A stretch of DNA of 64,000 nucleotides, taken from Fratercula arctica. Taxonomy: Eukaryota > Chordata > Aves > Charadriiformes > Alcidae. The DNA lies in the NCBI GenBank assembly GCA_947846985.1, contig CANTUZ010000020.1:5491459-5555458 (forward strand), read 5' to 3'. Position 1 is the first letter of the stretch; each line of letters opens with the position of its first letter. The position numbers were made by a program, and so were the translations under genes. Below the pieces are notes generated by a model. That model saw only the letters and a list, made by a program, of their open reading frames with translations. It made no database searches and was not told the DNA's origin. Positions 39,701 through 51,700 of this stretch are shown one piece after another.

Positions 39701-42700
39701 CCACTCCGGAAGGTTTAAGCTGCTCGCTTAATCCCCCCGGGGGTCCGTGGTGTCTGCGATGCCGCGTGGGCGTCTGCCGGGACGGGCTGCAGCGCGTTCA
39801 GCAGGGCACAGTGAGACCGGCCGATGCCGCACAGGCTGAGATGTAAGATCCTTAGTGCTGGAAGCTTAAAACATCGCTTAGAAGCCTGCCTGAAGGGGAT
39901 TTGACTTGCACGGAGCCGCGTCAATCTCTATATGCTTTTTTAAAACTGTGTTCTCGCCTTCCTTATAACGGTGCATTTATATTCCTCTTTGCGGAGGACC
40001 TTGATGCGCTTGTGTGGAATTGGGAACGGTAACGTTCATTTTATTTCAAAGAAGGTGGGAGGTTTCTGTTGAGGAAACACGAGGAGCCGGCGGTGGGGTT
40101 TGGTTGTCGTCTGCACTTTGCTGTGCGAGCTCTGCAGAGCTCGGATGTGCCGGCACGTGGCTCGGCGATTGCTGCTCGGAAGAACACGGTCAGGAAGGAA
40201 CATGAAGTTAGGTGGGATTTATCTTCTAAGTTATGCATTACAAAGGGACTCTGAGTGGATTCTCCACTGAGCCTGGAGGTATTTGTATTTGGGTGTGTTT
40301 ACATCTCCTTCGGATGTTGTTGGGCTTCCCCCAGCAGCATGAGAAAAGCTTGATTTTTTAGAAAAATTAGAAAGGCCTGTTCCTTCTTCAGGGTGATAAC
40401 ACCAGCCGGGGGTTATTGATGGTCCCAATAATGAACACGGAGCCTGCGCTTCATGGCAATTCATCACTCTGACACGTCTCTGGTGTGATCCCGGGGCGGG
40501 GGGAGGCGTTTTGTGCCAAGGAAACAAAAGTCTCTCCAATTACAGCAGCAAACAGAAATCCATAAACCCATCCCGAGGTCCTGCTCGGGGATCGCACCTC
40601 TGGACCCTCCGCGCAGCAAACCCCCATCGGGAGTCTCGTTACCTGGGCTGGGAAAGGATGGAAGGCTGGGGGGGTGGTTTGAGGGTGAACAAGGGTAAAT
40701 CACTGCAATAAAGCTCTGTTCTCGTTTGTGGATGATGGATAGCCAGGGAAAAACCATCTTCAAGTATACCTGATCGGAGCCCGTAAAGCTGAGTGCACAG
40801 CCACGTTCCTGGTGTGTTCGTGTTGGCCGAGCAGGTTTTGCTGCCCAAAAGAAGGAGGGAGGGAAAACAGTGTCAATATTCCAGAAGGAGACTAATAGGG
40901 TGCCTGAATACTCTGAAGGGGAAAAGAGGGATTGTACAAGAAAACACAAGAAACTTAAATTAATAGCTGACATAGTTGGAAGTCATTAAGTAGTGGTATC
41001 AAATGTGAGCAAGCTAGAAGCATCAGAGAAATAGCTACTTAAATATCACGTAGTTAAGTAGTGTTACCGTGTAATAGCAGGCGTTAATAATTTGGGCTTT
41101 GATCCAGCAAAGTCCTTAGGAGTGCGTTACGTTTGGGACCCCAATGAGCCTCCCTGGGTGAAATCCAGACACCGCTGAAGCTGACGGAAGCCTCAGCAAC
41201 ACCAGGAGCGTGGTCCCTGGTTTCGTCAGAGCTGGTCGTGCCCTTCCCAGCTGCGAGCTGGTGCAGGTCACCGGTGGGTGGGTTCTCAGGGGGCTGCTGT
41301 GCAGGTAACCATTAACTGGAGCTGCTGCTGAGCCAATGGGTCCAAATTGCTTGGGCTTTTTTTCTGCTTGGTTGGTTTTTTAAGGAGCCGATCTCCCGAG
41401 CAGGTGAACCGCAGTGGGAAAGCTTCTTGGAGAAGCCCATGGAGCGAAGCGGTGGGAGTGGACCCAGCTTCGTGTGGGGCGCAGCAAAGCTGGCGGCACC
41501 CTGTTCCCACTGGGCTGAGGCTTTGGTGAAGACTCGATGCCTGTGCCATTCATCGGCCCAATGCTCACTTTCTGCTTGGGTGGCACATGCTCAATTTAAG
41601 CCTCTTTCTCTTCTAAATATAGCCTTGTGAAGCTGAGGAGGTTTGTGCTGCGGCAGAAGCACGCGTGCTGCTAAGAGGAGAGCTTATTTATTTGCACTGT
41701 TACAAGTTGCTTTGTAAATATGCCATTTGGATGCTCGCCTCCCTCTTTGAGATGCAGATGTTGCGTCCTCCTGCTAGTCTTTACATTGACATCCCGGTTT
41801 GTATTCACGGGATGCTGCTGGCTGCGGGGTACGGAGCTATCGGAGGCTTGTAGCAATTTAAGTCCTTCCGCTAACAGATACAGGGTATGAAACACCATCT
41901 GCAACCCATCAAGAGGGGAAGAGCCTTTTGTGCGTGGATGGCAGTTTGTGCGAAGGTCTCGGAGAACTCTTGGACCAGTCAAAGCAGCCCTGTGACCCAA
42001 AGGAGGGAGCGATAGCCCCAGTTTACAGGAGGGCTTCACTGATGGTCCTACTGTGGGTGGTCGAGCTGGGGAGTAGAGCCAAGGCTGCTGCTCGCTGGCC
42101 TGGCGTTAAAATAGCACTTAGCGGTGGTGAAAGTTGTGCCTTGGAAAGGATGTGAAGGAATTAACGTAAGAACTTCCATCTGGGCATGGTGGCGTCTTCT
42201 CTCTGCTCGGGTGGTGGATATTGCAGGAGAGACCAGAAACCTCAAGGTGAGGATGGTGTGCCGCTGCTGCGGCCTCCCTGCGAGCAGTGCCATGGGCGCT
42301 CCTTGGCGTTGCATCTGAACCGACGTTTCTGTTAGCTGTCAGTGAGCTCTCGGATGAGTCTGACTCTCCGCATCCACCTCCAAAACACCTAGTGACGAGT
42401 TCTGAAAATTGTGCGTGGCCTGGAAAAGCATCCTCCTCTTGGTGTTAAACTTGCTGTGTCCTTCATGTGAACATGTCCCGCGATTTTGTAGCTCTCCATC
42501 ACCGCTATGTTCCTTCTGGTCCTTCCCTTCCAGATCCAGGCTGGCCCCAGGCGCAGAAACCTTCCCTTCCCTCTACTCTGCCCTGCCCTTTGCGGCACCT
42601 CTTGCAATTCTTTATTCTTTAGTGGATTGGCTGGGCAGGTCTTGTGCAAAGTGTTTGAAGTGTGGGCATGGGATGGATTTATTCAGCTGCACGATACTCT

Positions 42701-45700
42701 CAGGCCTGGTTCCCTCTTCCTTTTCTGAAGCGTGGTGGAGAATTGTTAGCGTGTACATAAATACTGCATTGCCAAAGCAGCGTCCTTTGTAACACAGTGT
42801 GTCAGGCTTTAATTTGGTCCCCTCAACCTGCTCATGAATCCACGCTGGATTCCAGGATGGTGGGGAGAGCCTGTGCCGGGATGTGCTGCATCCCCATGGA
42901 TGTATGGGCTCTCTCAGGAGCCCTCTGCGGAAAGGGGAACGAAAGCCTGTGGGAGCAGAGCCCTTCCCCAGCCGCCTCTCCAGAGACACCTGTGATCTTC
43001 ACCAAGGAGGAAGGTCACAGCTGCTTTAAAATCTGCTGGGTAAAATGCAGGGTATTTGGGGGGTGGGGGTGGCTCTGGAGGGGCCGGGGGAGAGGGATGG
43101 AGGTGGCAGTTCTGGGGATGAGGCTGTGCCAGGCTGGGCTTCTGCGGGGGGAGAGGAGAGCAGGGATGATGCTGTGGCTCTGAGGCTCTTTCCCAGGCCA
43201 ACACAGCATTTTTATCAGTCTGGAGCGATTGCTTCATGCTAACAGGACCGAGGAGCTGAATGGCGTTTTCCTGGGCTGCAGTCGAAGCTGCCTCAGCCGG
43301 GTGCCAGCGCTGCTGAAATCGCTTCTGCTGCTCTAAAATTAGCTGCGGAGCGGAGAGGCACCTGCTGCCTCCCCGAGCGTGGTGACCGGGGCCTCCCAGT
43401 GCCCCCAAGGAGGGTCCGAGGCCGCGTCCTCGCCAGCCTCCCCCCTTCCCCACTGCCTTCGGTCAGTCTGGGTCCAGCCTGGGCTTCGTTCCCTGAGACA
43501 GCAGATGCAGCGCGGCTCTCCAGGGTGCCCTAACAGGGCAGGAGCAAGAAGCCAGCCTGCCATGGCGATGTATTTTTGGGTAGCAAAGGAGATGCCGGGA
43601 GTACCCGGGGCCAAACCCAGAGAGAAATGCAATGCTGCAAGAGGAAGCGGGAGGGCTGCGGGTGCAGGAAGGGGCGGCGAGGGCGAGGCGATGCTGCGCG
43701 GGCACCCAGGGGACCCGACGGCGGGTGGCGAGCGAAGACGGGCGCCGAGAGCGGGGAGCGAGTGGGGAGCTCTGCCCCTTCCATGCTGCCCCAGCGCCGC
43801 TGCGCAGGGAGGCGGGTGGAGGAGGAGAGGGAAGGGTTACCCGGCACGGCTGCCTGTTAAAGAGAAATAGCTCCGCTGGCTCTGGAGGATGAGCAGAAGG
43901 AGCTATTGCAGATAAGCGCCGGCGAGCTGAGGATGTGAGAGCGGGAGCCGGAGCGGGGACCGCCGATGGTCGCCGGCCCCCCGAGTCCCCCGGCGAGCCG
44001 CCTGCCCCCTCGGCCTCTCGCCTCCGCTGGGCTTCGATGACCATCGGCAGCAGCATGAGCAGCGGGTACTGTAGCTTGGATGAAGACCTCGAGGATTGCT
44101 TTTTCACGGCAAAAACCTCTTTCTTCCGGAGCACGCCGAACAAGGTCCCTGCCAAGGTAACAGCCTAAAAACTAGTGAGAAGGGGCTGTGCTGGGCAGGA
44201 GGCGGGGGGTTTGGTGGCCGGGTGGGGGGGACGTCTGGGCTCCTGCACGTTTGGCTGCAGGTGCTGCCAAAATTAGCTTGCAGCTGGCGGAGGGCAGAGC
44301 TGCTGGTGGGGAGGGGGGCTCTGCCCGCTCCCCACTCCCTTTCCTTATCCATATCTCAACCTTTTGCGTGCCGGGTTGCCCCATCTCATCCCTGGGGGGG
44401 GTGGGATCCATGGCGGAGGAGCCGACTCCAAATGTGGTTTTGTGTTTTTTCAATTTTTTTTTTTGGGGGGGGGGGGGGGGCCGGCAGCAACCCTGCCAGC
44501 TGCCGTCCGCCAGCCAGGGACCTGTGGTTTGGCCTCGCAAAATGGTGAAAATTGCACCTGCCAGGCGGACAGGGAGATGGGGAAAGTTACAGGACCAAAT
44601 TAATCTGCAAACTTATTAACACAGTGATGAATCTGGTCCTTTTCTGGGCGCGTGTGTCTGCCGTGGAGAAGGGGAGAGCGCTCGGCTGGGCAGCGCTTCA
44701 CCCCAGGGCGAGATTTCTCTGTCAGTAATACTGACGAGGCTGCTTCATGTTTTTTGAGTGTCTATTTAAAAAAAAAAAAAATCACAATCATCCCTGTCAT
44801 AAACTTTGGGGCCCCAACCAGAACTGAGCATAAAAAGGAGAAGGCACGAAGGCGCTGCTGCGGAAGTGGGGGTTTTGCTCAGGAACAAGAGCCGAGAGAT
44901 GAGATCTGACCCGGGGAGATGCTTTTTCACTTAGAAAAAAAAAAATTGAGAAATTCCCCAGCACCGACGCGCTGCTCCTGGGGCTCCGCTGTATTTGCCC
45001 ACCCGAGGCAGCTGAGCTGCCATCCCCAGCAGGAGCTTTGGGGTTCGGCTTTCTGCAGCGCGGAGTTGGGAGGGCTCTGCCGCCCACCTGGGCTCTTCTC
45101 CTTGGGGGGCTGGATCCGGGGGAGAGTTTAAATCAACTGGTAATTTTATTTTAATTTCTTTGAAGAGATGCTCCCTCGGGTTCAACATGGGATATTCCCT
45201 GTTAGCCAGCGGCTCCCTCTCGCTATGATTAACCGACACGTACTGCTGGTTTTTAAATGTCATTTGATGATTCATTTGTGTAGGAGACGTAAAAGAGCAC
45301 AGCGTTAGTGCAATAGGCGCTGCACCCCGCGCTGGTTTAACGCTGTTCTTTTTGAGCCAGGGCACTGCAGATCCTCGGCCACCTTTTAAAATCAGCCAGA
45401 TCATGTTTGTGCTCGGGAGCTCTCCCTCGCAGAGGGGCCGGGGGCTGCTGTGGCCCCTTTTCGCCTGGCTCCTCGCCTGGATGCGGCCGGTGTGGGCGAC
45501 AGACCTCGCGGCTGATGGAGAAGATGGAGCCTTTCGGGGCTTTGGTGTTACGGGGAGGAAATGGTTCCTGTGCATGAAAAAAAAAAAAAAACAAACCCAA
45601 GAAACCAACCACATACACAAAATTTGCTGCTCAAGCAAGTGGTGTTGTGTAATGGGTCTGTGTGTGGAGGTGGGTCCTTGTGTTTCTCCGGCTGGGGGTG

Positions 45701-48700
45701 GAAACCATCCTCAGGCCTGGTGGGAGAAGGTTTTTGGGGGTTCGTGGCGTGCTGGGGTGTTGGTGGTGGTGCAGGTCCTGCGGGGGCATGAGGATGGACC
45801 TCAGCTCCAGATGGAGCTGGCCCTGGAGTGTGGTGGGGAGGAGGAGGAGATGGTGGTGGTCTGCTGAGGCCGGGCTGGACGGTGTGTGGAGGAGAGCATG
45901 TCCCTGGGGAGCAGCCAGCAAAGCAGAGGGACAGGAGACAGGCACAGCCCCAGGGTGGACATCTCCCTTGGGTTTTACTTCACTCCCTGTCCCCCCTTTC
46001 TTACTTGGTATCTTACTTGAGCGATGTTATTGAACGTGGAACCTTTCCACCAGCGCAGTTGTGCAAGAGCTCTGCATGTGGCAGCAGCATTGCATTTCAC
46101 TGCCAAGTACGGCACCTGCTTGTGGCCATGTGCAAAACCCATCATCTTGGACCCAAAAGTGAGTTAACCTGATGGGTGTGTTTGGGAACAGCAGCATTTG
46201 TCCATCCTTAGATGTCCAGGAATGATTCCCGAGCCCAGGATGCCCAGTGTGGTCGGTGTGGCAGCCGCTGGCCCGTGGGCATCCTGTGCTGGGCAGGAAT
46301 AAGCTAAATACAGATAACTTAGGGATGCGCGTCTTAAAAGACTCAGAAAACCATCCCATAGGAAATGTGTTGTATGTGGGGTAGGAGGAGACAGACAGGC
46401 CTCCTGCCATTTAAAAAAATAAAGAGTGGAATCTGATCACTATGATTAGAGAAACAATTTTTCTGATTGAAATAACTGTATTAGTCCGAAGAGCCTCTTT
46501 CTAGGAATTTTGTAATTCCTTTTTATTTTCAGAACTGTCAGAGCAATCACTGTTCATTAGCAAAATACCGTTTTAGATCTCAGATGTGACCTCATCCCCA
46601 GAGATCTATTACTTGGCATTTTCATGACTCTTCAGCTGAATGGCTTCAGTGGCTTCTGCCTGGAGCCTGATTGCTTAAAACTCTGCAAAATTGCTCTTCG
46701 CGTCCTGCATCAGTGGCTGCCGGGAGAGCCGGCTTAGAGGAGAAAGGGGCAAGTTTCTGTCCAAGAACAGAAAACAGGAGGGCCGGAATGCACGTTCCCC
46801 CAGGGTGGGATCCTGGGGTGGGGGCGATGGGGCCAGGTTCGTGCCTGGGCAGGGGTCCCTGCAGGCGAAGCCTCCTGTGCTGAAGAGGAGGGGAGCTGTG
46901 GCGTCGTGGCGGTGCTTGCGGTGGGATGCGCTGGTGCTGTGCTACCAGGTGCTGGTGGCTGCGGGGCGCAGAGCAGAGACCACCCCGGGAGGGGTGCCCT
47001 GTGCAGGACGGGGTGGCCAGTGGGGAGTTACATGGGCTTGGGCAAGAGTTGAAGGACACCACAGTGGTGGGTTTGGCCCTGTGTCTGTTTTTTCCCTGTC
47101 TTTGAGCCCTCCATGGCAGTAGCGTGCGGTGGTGCCTGCAATGGGGGCTACATCCCTGGTGGTGCTTGAAACCCAGGAGGGGGTTGGATGAGGTGATCTC
47201 CAGGATCCCGGCTAGCCTTGGAGAAAACCCCTAGTCCCAGAATTGGCTAGCTGTTGGGTTCAGCATCTGTGCTGTTCATGGGTTGCAGGTAACCAGCAGA
47301 TGTTTATGTTGCCTGCGCTGGGTGGGCAAAGGGGACATTGCTCTGCCTGGTGCATTGCAGGGTGTGATGGAGAAGGGGCTGGAGCCGAGGGACCTGGTCC
47401 TTGGCCTCTTGTCTCCATCCTCCAAAGGATTGTCGGAGCACAGGATGATTTCCAGAGGGGAGGCAGGTCTGCAGGGGATCTGGCACAGCCTGGGGTGCAG
47501 GGGTGTCCCTGGGGCATCTCTCCTGGGGAAAAGGGGCTTCTCCTGGCCCTGCAAGGCTGCAATCAGTTCCCAAATGTCTGCCCCTGAGGATCAACAGATG
47601 CCTCTGATCCACCCAGCCTCCCTGATCCAGGCCAGGGTCTCACCAGGGTGGTCTCTGTGTGCAGACGGTGGTGTGGTTGGGCACCCCCGGGGTCCTGTCC
47701 AGCCCAGAACCCCCTGAGATGGAGCTCCCTGGGAGAATCTGCCCAGCTCTCACTGCTGAGCAGGGATGTGGCAGGAAAAATGGTTTCTAAGTGAAATCTC
47801 CATGGCAATCAAAGCACCGAGCCCATCTTCACTTGCCTCTAACCTCTCTGAAATGCAGCAATGATCCTTCTCTGGAGATGCACTGCTCTCCTATCCTTTG
47901 CCTTTTCCTCTGGACTCCAAAGTAAACCGCAGCATCTCATTTGAATTTATCAATGGGAGTGAAATACTTAATTTGGTTTGGGTTTTTTGGTGGTTTTTCT
48001 TTTTTCAAATCTGTTGTATGATTCTCCCCCCCCACCCATCCATGCTCAAGCAGTCGATCCTTTCCCCATGTAGTGCTGTGAACCGTGGGAGTGTGCGGTG
48101 ACGGGGAGGCACTGGGTGTTTGGCAGTGATGGAGAGCTGCGCAGGAGCAGAGATGTCCCAGCTCCCTGGTGGCTGTGATCGGGCTGTGCGGTGCTGCCCT
48201 GGCCCCACTGCTCCCTGCTGCACCTGGATTTACAGTTCTGAGCTGCTGGTTCTCGTGTTTCTGGCTCAAATTTGAAGAATTCACATTTCTCTCCAGTCCT
48301 CCATGCTGTGGTGTGATGGTGGTCATAGGGCGTGAGCTGGTGATGCTCCTCTGGACTGTGGCTCCCTGGCCAGCAGCTTCTCCGGGCTTTGTTTTCTCAT
48401 GTTTTAAGACAAATCTTTTCTTGATAAGCAGAAGAATTGACGATTGATGCCCTAAGAGGCATCCAGAAGAGGTCTTCAATATACTCATGCCATCTGAACG
48501 TGGGAGCCAAAGGGAGAGCTTGGGCTGGGTTTTTGGGAATGCGAATTGTCAAGCGGCACTGATGTAAATGGCGATGGACCTGTGCCCAAGCACACCAGGG
48601 AGGACTTGGCCACCCCTGCCTCTAGATTAGACGGTCGTTGCCAAGAATGTGGTGATGTTGGGCCAAATTCATCTCCGTCGTTGTGGCTGTTCAAATTCAT

Positions 48701-51700
48701 TCACTAAATGGCTGGTGAGGAAAACTGGCTGGGAGCGAGGGGGTAGGACAGTGTCTCCGAGGGTGGCTTGTGGCAGCAGGGAAGCAGCGCTCGCTCCAAG
48801 CAGTGTCCTGTGGATGTGCAGGCTCAGCCTTTCTACCTGAGGTGCCTTTCCACGTCTGGTTTTATGGCTACCAAAGCCACGGTTCATGAGCTGCCGGTCT
48901 TCCAGCTCCTGAGCTGTGTGTCCAACCCATAACCATGTGCCGGCTCCTCGGGGCTGGCTGGGGCTGTGGTGGGATGGGGAGCTGTGGGGAGAGGGCACTG
49001 TCCCACCGAGAGCTGTTATTCCCAGCAGAGAGGTCTGGCGCGATGCAGAGCTGCTGCCTTTTCTTGCTTTAAAAAGGTTTTTAAGCTGGGGGTTGACCTC
49101 TGCAAGGTGAGAGGCTGTAGGAAGGATGCTCTTCAGCTGGACGTGGAGCACGTCTCTCCTGGCATCCTTGCAAACCGATAAATAGACAAATCTGTCACTG
49201 AGGCTTTGTAATTGCCTTTCTTGGCTTAGAATCGTTCTTTTTGAGAGTATGTCACCATCATCGTGATGGCCCATGGGTTTTTTACCTCCCCCATAATAGC
49301 CTGTCACAAGCTCATGGCTCATTAGGTGAGCGGTAGATTGCAAAGAGGAGGCCAGTGTGGCTAACTCGCTGGGGCTGCGGCTACCCAGCCCCGGGCCATG
49401 GGCATTGTGCATCATGGCTGCCTGCCTCTTCCCAGGGCACTTGTTCTGGGTGGCTTTTATCCTGCCGAGCATTAGCCCAAGTGCCAGCTGAGGCTCAGGT
49501 CCTTTCTTACAATTGATTCTTACAATTGATATTTCTTACAGTTGAAGAAATAAGGTGGGTTCTGGGAGGGGAGCCCGTTTGCAGCGGGCTGTGATGGGCA
49601 GGGGGAGGACTCGGTCCTGTGCAGCCCACGGGTGCCTTTGTCTCGCTGCAGGCCACGACTGTCTGCGAGTTATTTTATGGCAGTTTCATAGGGGCTGGTG
49701 AACCCCTCGCCTGCTGAGTTTAGATGATGCTAGCACGCATCGTTTGCTGGTTAAACTCTGGCGTCCGTGGCCATGAAATGTTCTGCGCCGGGTCATTGAC
49801 AGGGCAGGAGTGGGAGCACCCTGGCAGCTCCGGTCTCGCCATCGCTTCCCTTCCAGTTGCAGGGATGGAGGTGATGGGAACGTGCCAGTTTTTCAGGCTG
49901 GCACACAGACATCATGGTGTGCTGCCAGGCCATCCCCGAGGGTGGCTGACATCCCTCTTTCCCAGTTTCCAGCTGGGAGAGCCGCAGGTCCGGCAGGGAT
50001 TGTCAGGGTTTGGGCGCAGGCAGAGTTACCAAGCTGTTGTTTTGTTAACAGCTTGTTTCATCCTGTCCCGGTACGACAGGAAATGTGGCAACGGTTTATG
50101 GTTAATAGCTTCTGTTTTTCTTCCTTCAGCCAGAATTGCATATTCTGCACCAGAAGCTTTGCAAAACCGGAGGCCCCGGGTAGATTTGTGAAGAGCAAGA
50201 AGTAGCTGATCTAATCGTACATGACGGAAGGAGCAGCACTTCTGCTCCCAGGCCGTGGCCGCCCTTCCCCGGGCTCCCGTCGCCGTGGGGCTGGGCTGGT
50301 TCGGGCCCTGCTGGCGGGTGGGTTTTGGTCTGTAAAAGAGAAAAGCAGAGTCTCTGACCACAGGGTGCGCGGGGGGCTGGGGATGGTGTGGTGGGGGCTT
50401 GCGGCATCGCTCTGCCTGAGCATCACTGCCAGGAATGGCAAGGAGAGGCGCAAGGGTGAGCCCTTGGAGCCCCAGTGGTCCCGCAGGGCTCCCCCAGCCC
50501 TGGATAGCTGCCGGCGCCGGGATGCACTGCCCTGGCTCCTGCGGGACAGCCCCTTTGGTTGTGGAGCGTGTCCCTGGGGTTTAATTGTCCCGTGTGCTGT
50601 GCTCGGCAGCCCCGCGGTGGGATTCCTACGTAGGAGATTATTAAAACTTGCTTTGCCTTGAGCCGAGGGGGTGGGAGGAAGGTGAGCTGGCGGAGGACCC
50701 TGGGCTGGAAGCGAAGAGCTTTTTTGCACTTCTGGCAGTGTTTTCTTGCAGTATCGGTCCAGCTGACACTCATAACATGTTGCAGTTTTCCTTTTAACGT
50801 CAAAGTAAGAACTTTGCTGCGTTTCAAGCCCACTTAGACGTTAGCGCTGTGGAAGTGGTCACTTTGGGTTTGGTTTTTCGCACCACAGCTGACGTGTGGG
50901 GGACGAGGGGCTCGGGAGTCCCACGCTGCGTTATGCCGTATGCACAACCTGCTGTTTCGGAGACGCATCTTCAAACCCGCGGCCGGCTCGTAGGTGCTGG
51001 CAGAGCCGGGAGCCCCGTGTGAAGTCGCTGGTTTTCTTTCCAGGGCAGGTCGGTTACTCTCTGCGCACCTTAAACTGTGCTGCAGTGGAAACGGTTAAAC
51101 CATCCGTCACTGACACTGGGAGCTTAATAACAGCAAATTAATTCCACACCGGGTGCAAGATGACTTACAAAATAACCGTAAGAGAGCATAATAAGGCTGT
51201 TAAAACCTGTATTTGTCAAATTGTCATAATGCAGGGTTTCTTTTTCAATTACAATTGCACGTGGAAGGGGAGAGAACAACCTGTTACCTGTAGCTGCGGC
51301 TGCACGATCATGTAAATTGTTGGGTTTTTTTTCCTCAATTTCCCTTCCTGGGTGGGGAGGGGTCATTGGGGGATAGAATAATTGTCTAAGTGACAATAAA
51401 CTGTTGTGGGTCTTCATAACGTTGGGTTAGTCAAAACAAATAGATGTGGTAAACAAATAAATTATGGGCAGCTTTCTTTCCTAATATGTTTTCCCAGTGG
51501 AAGGTCTGAGCATCGGGAAGCCGCAGGATGGGCAGAGGAAGGCAGCGATTTGGGGAAAAACCTTTGTGCAGGTGGGGGCTGAGCTGCCTCCCACCCTCCC
51601 CAGCGCTGCCAGGGTTGGGGCAGCAGGCGAGAGGGGAAACTGCCCTCCTGCCCGGGCAGTGTGTCCCGGCCACTGGCCCATGCCGGCTCTTGGGAGCGAG

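Noticed and set aside
47140..47230. Possible decayed CR1 end (TCCCTGGTGGTGCTTGAAACC through GGTTGGATGAGGTGATCTCC)
   Set aside because: The resemblance is partial and the terminal octamer is missing, so I did not list it as an element.
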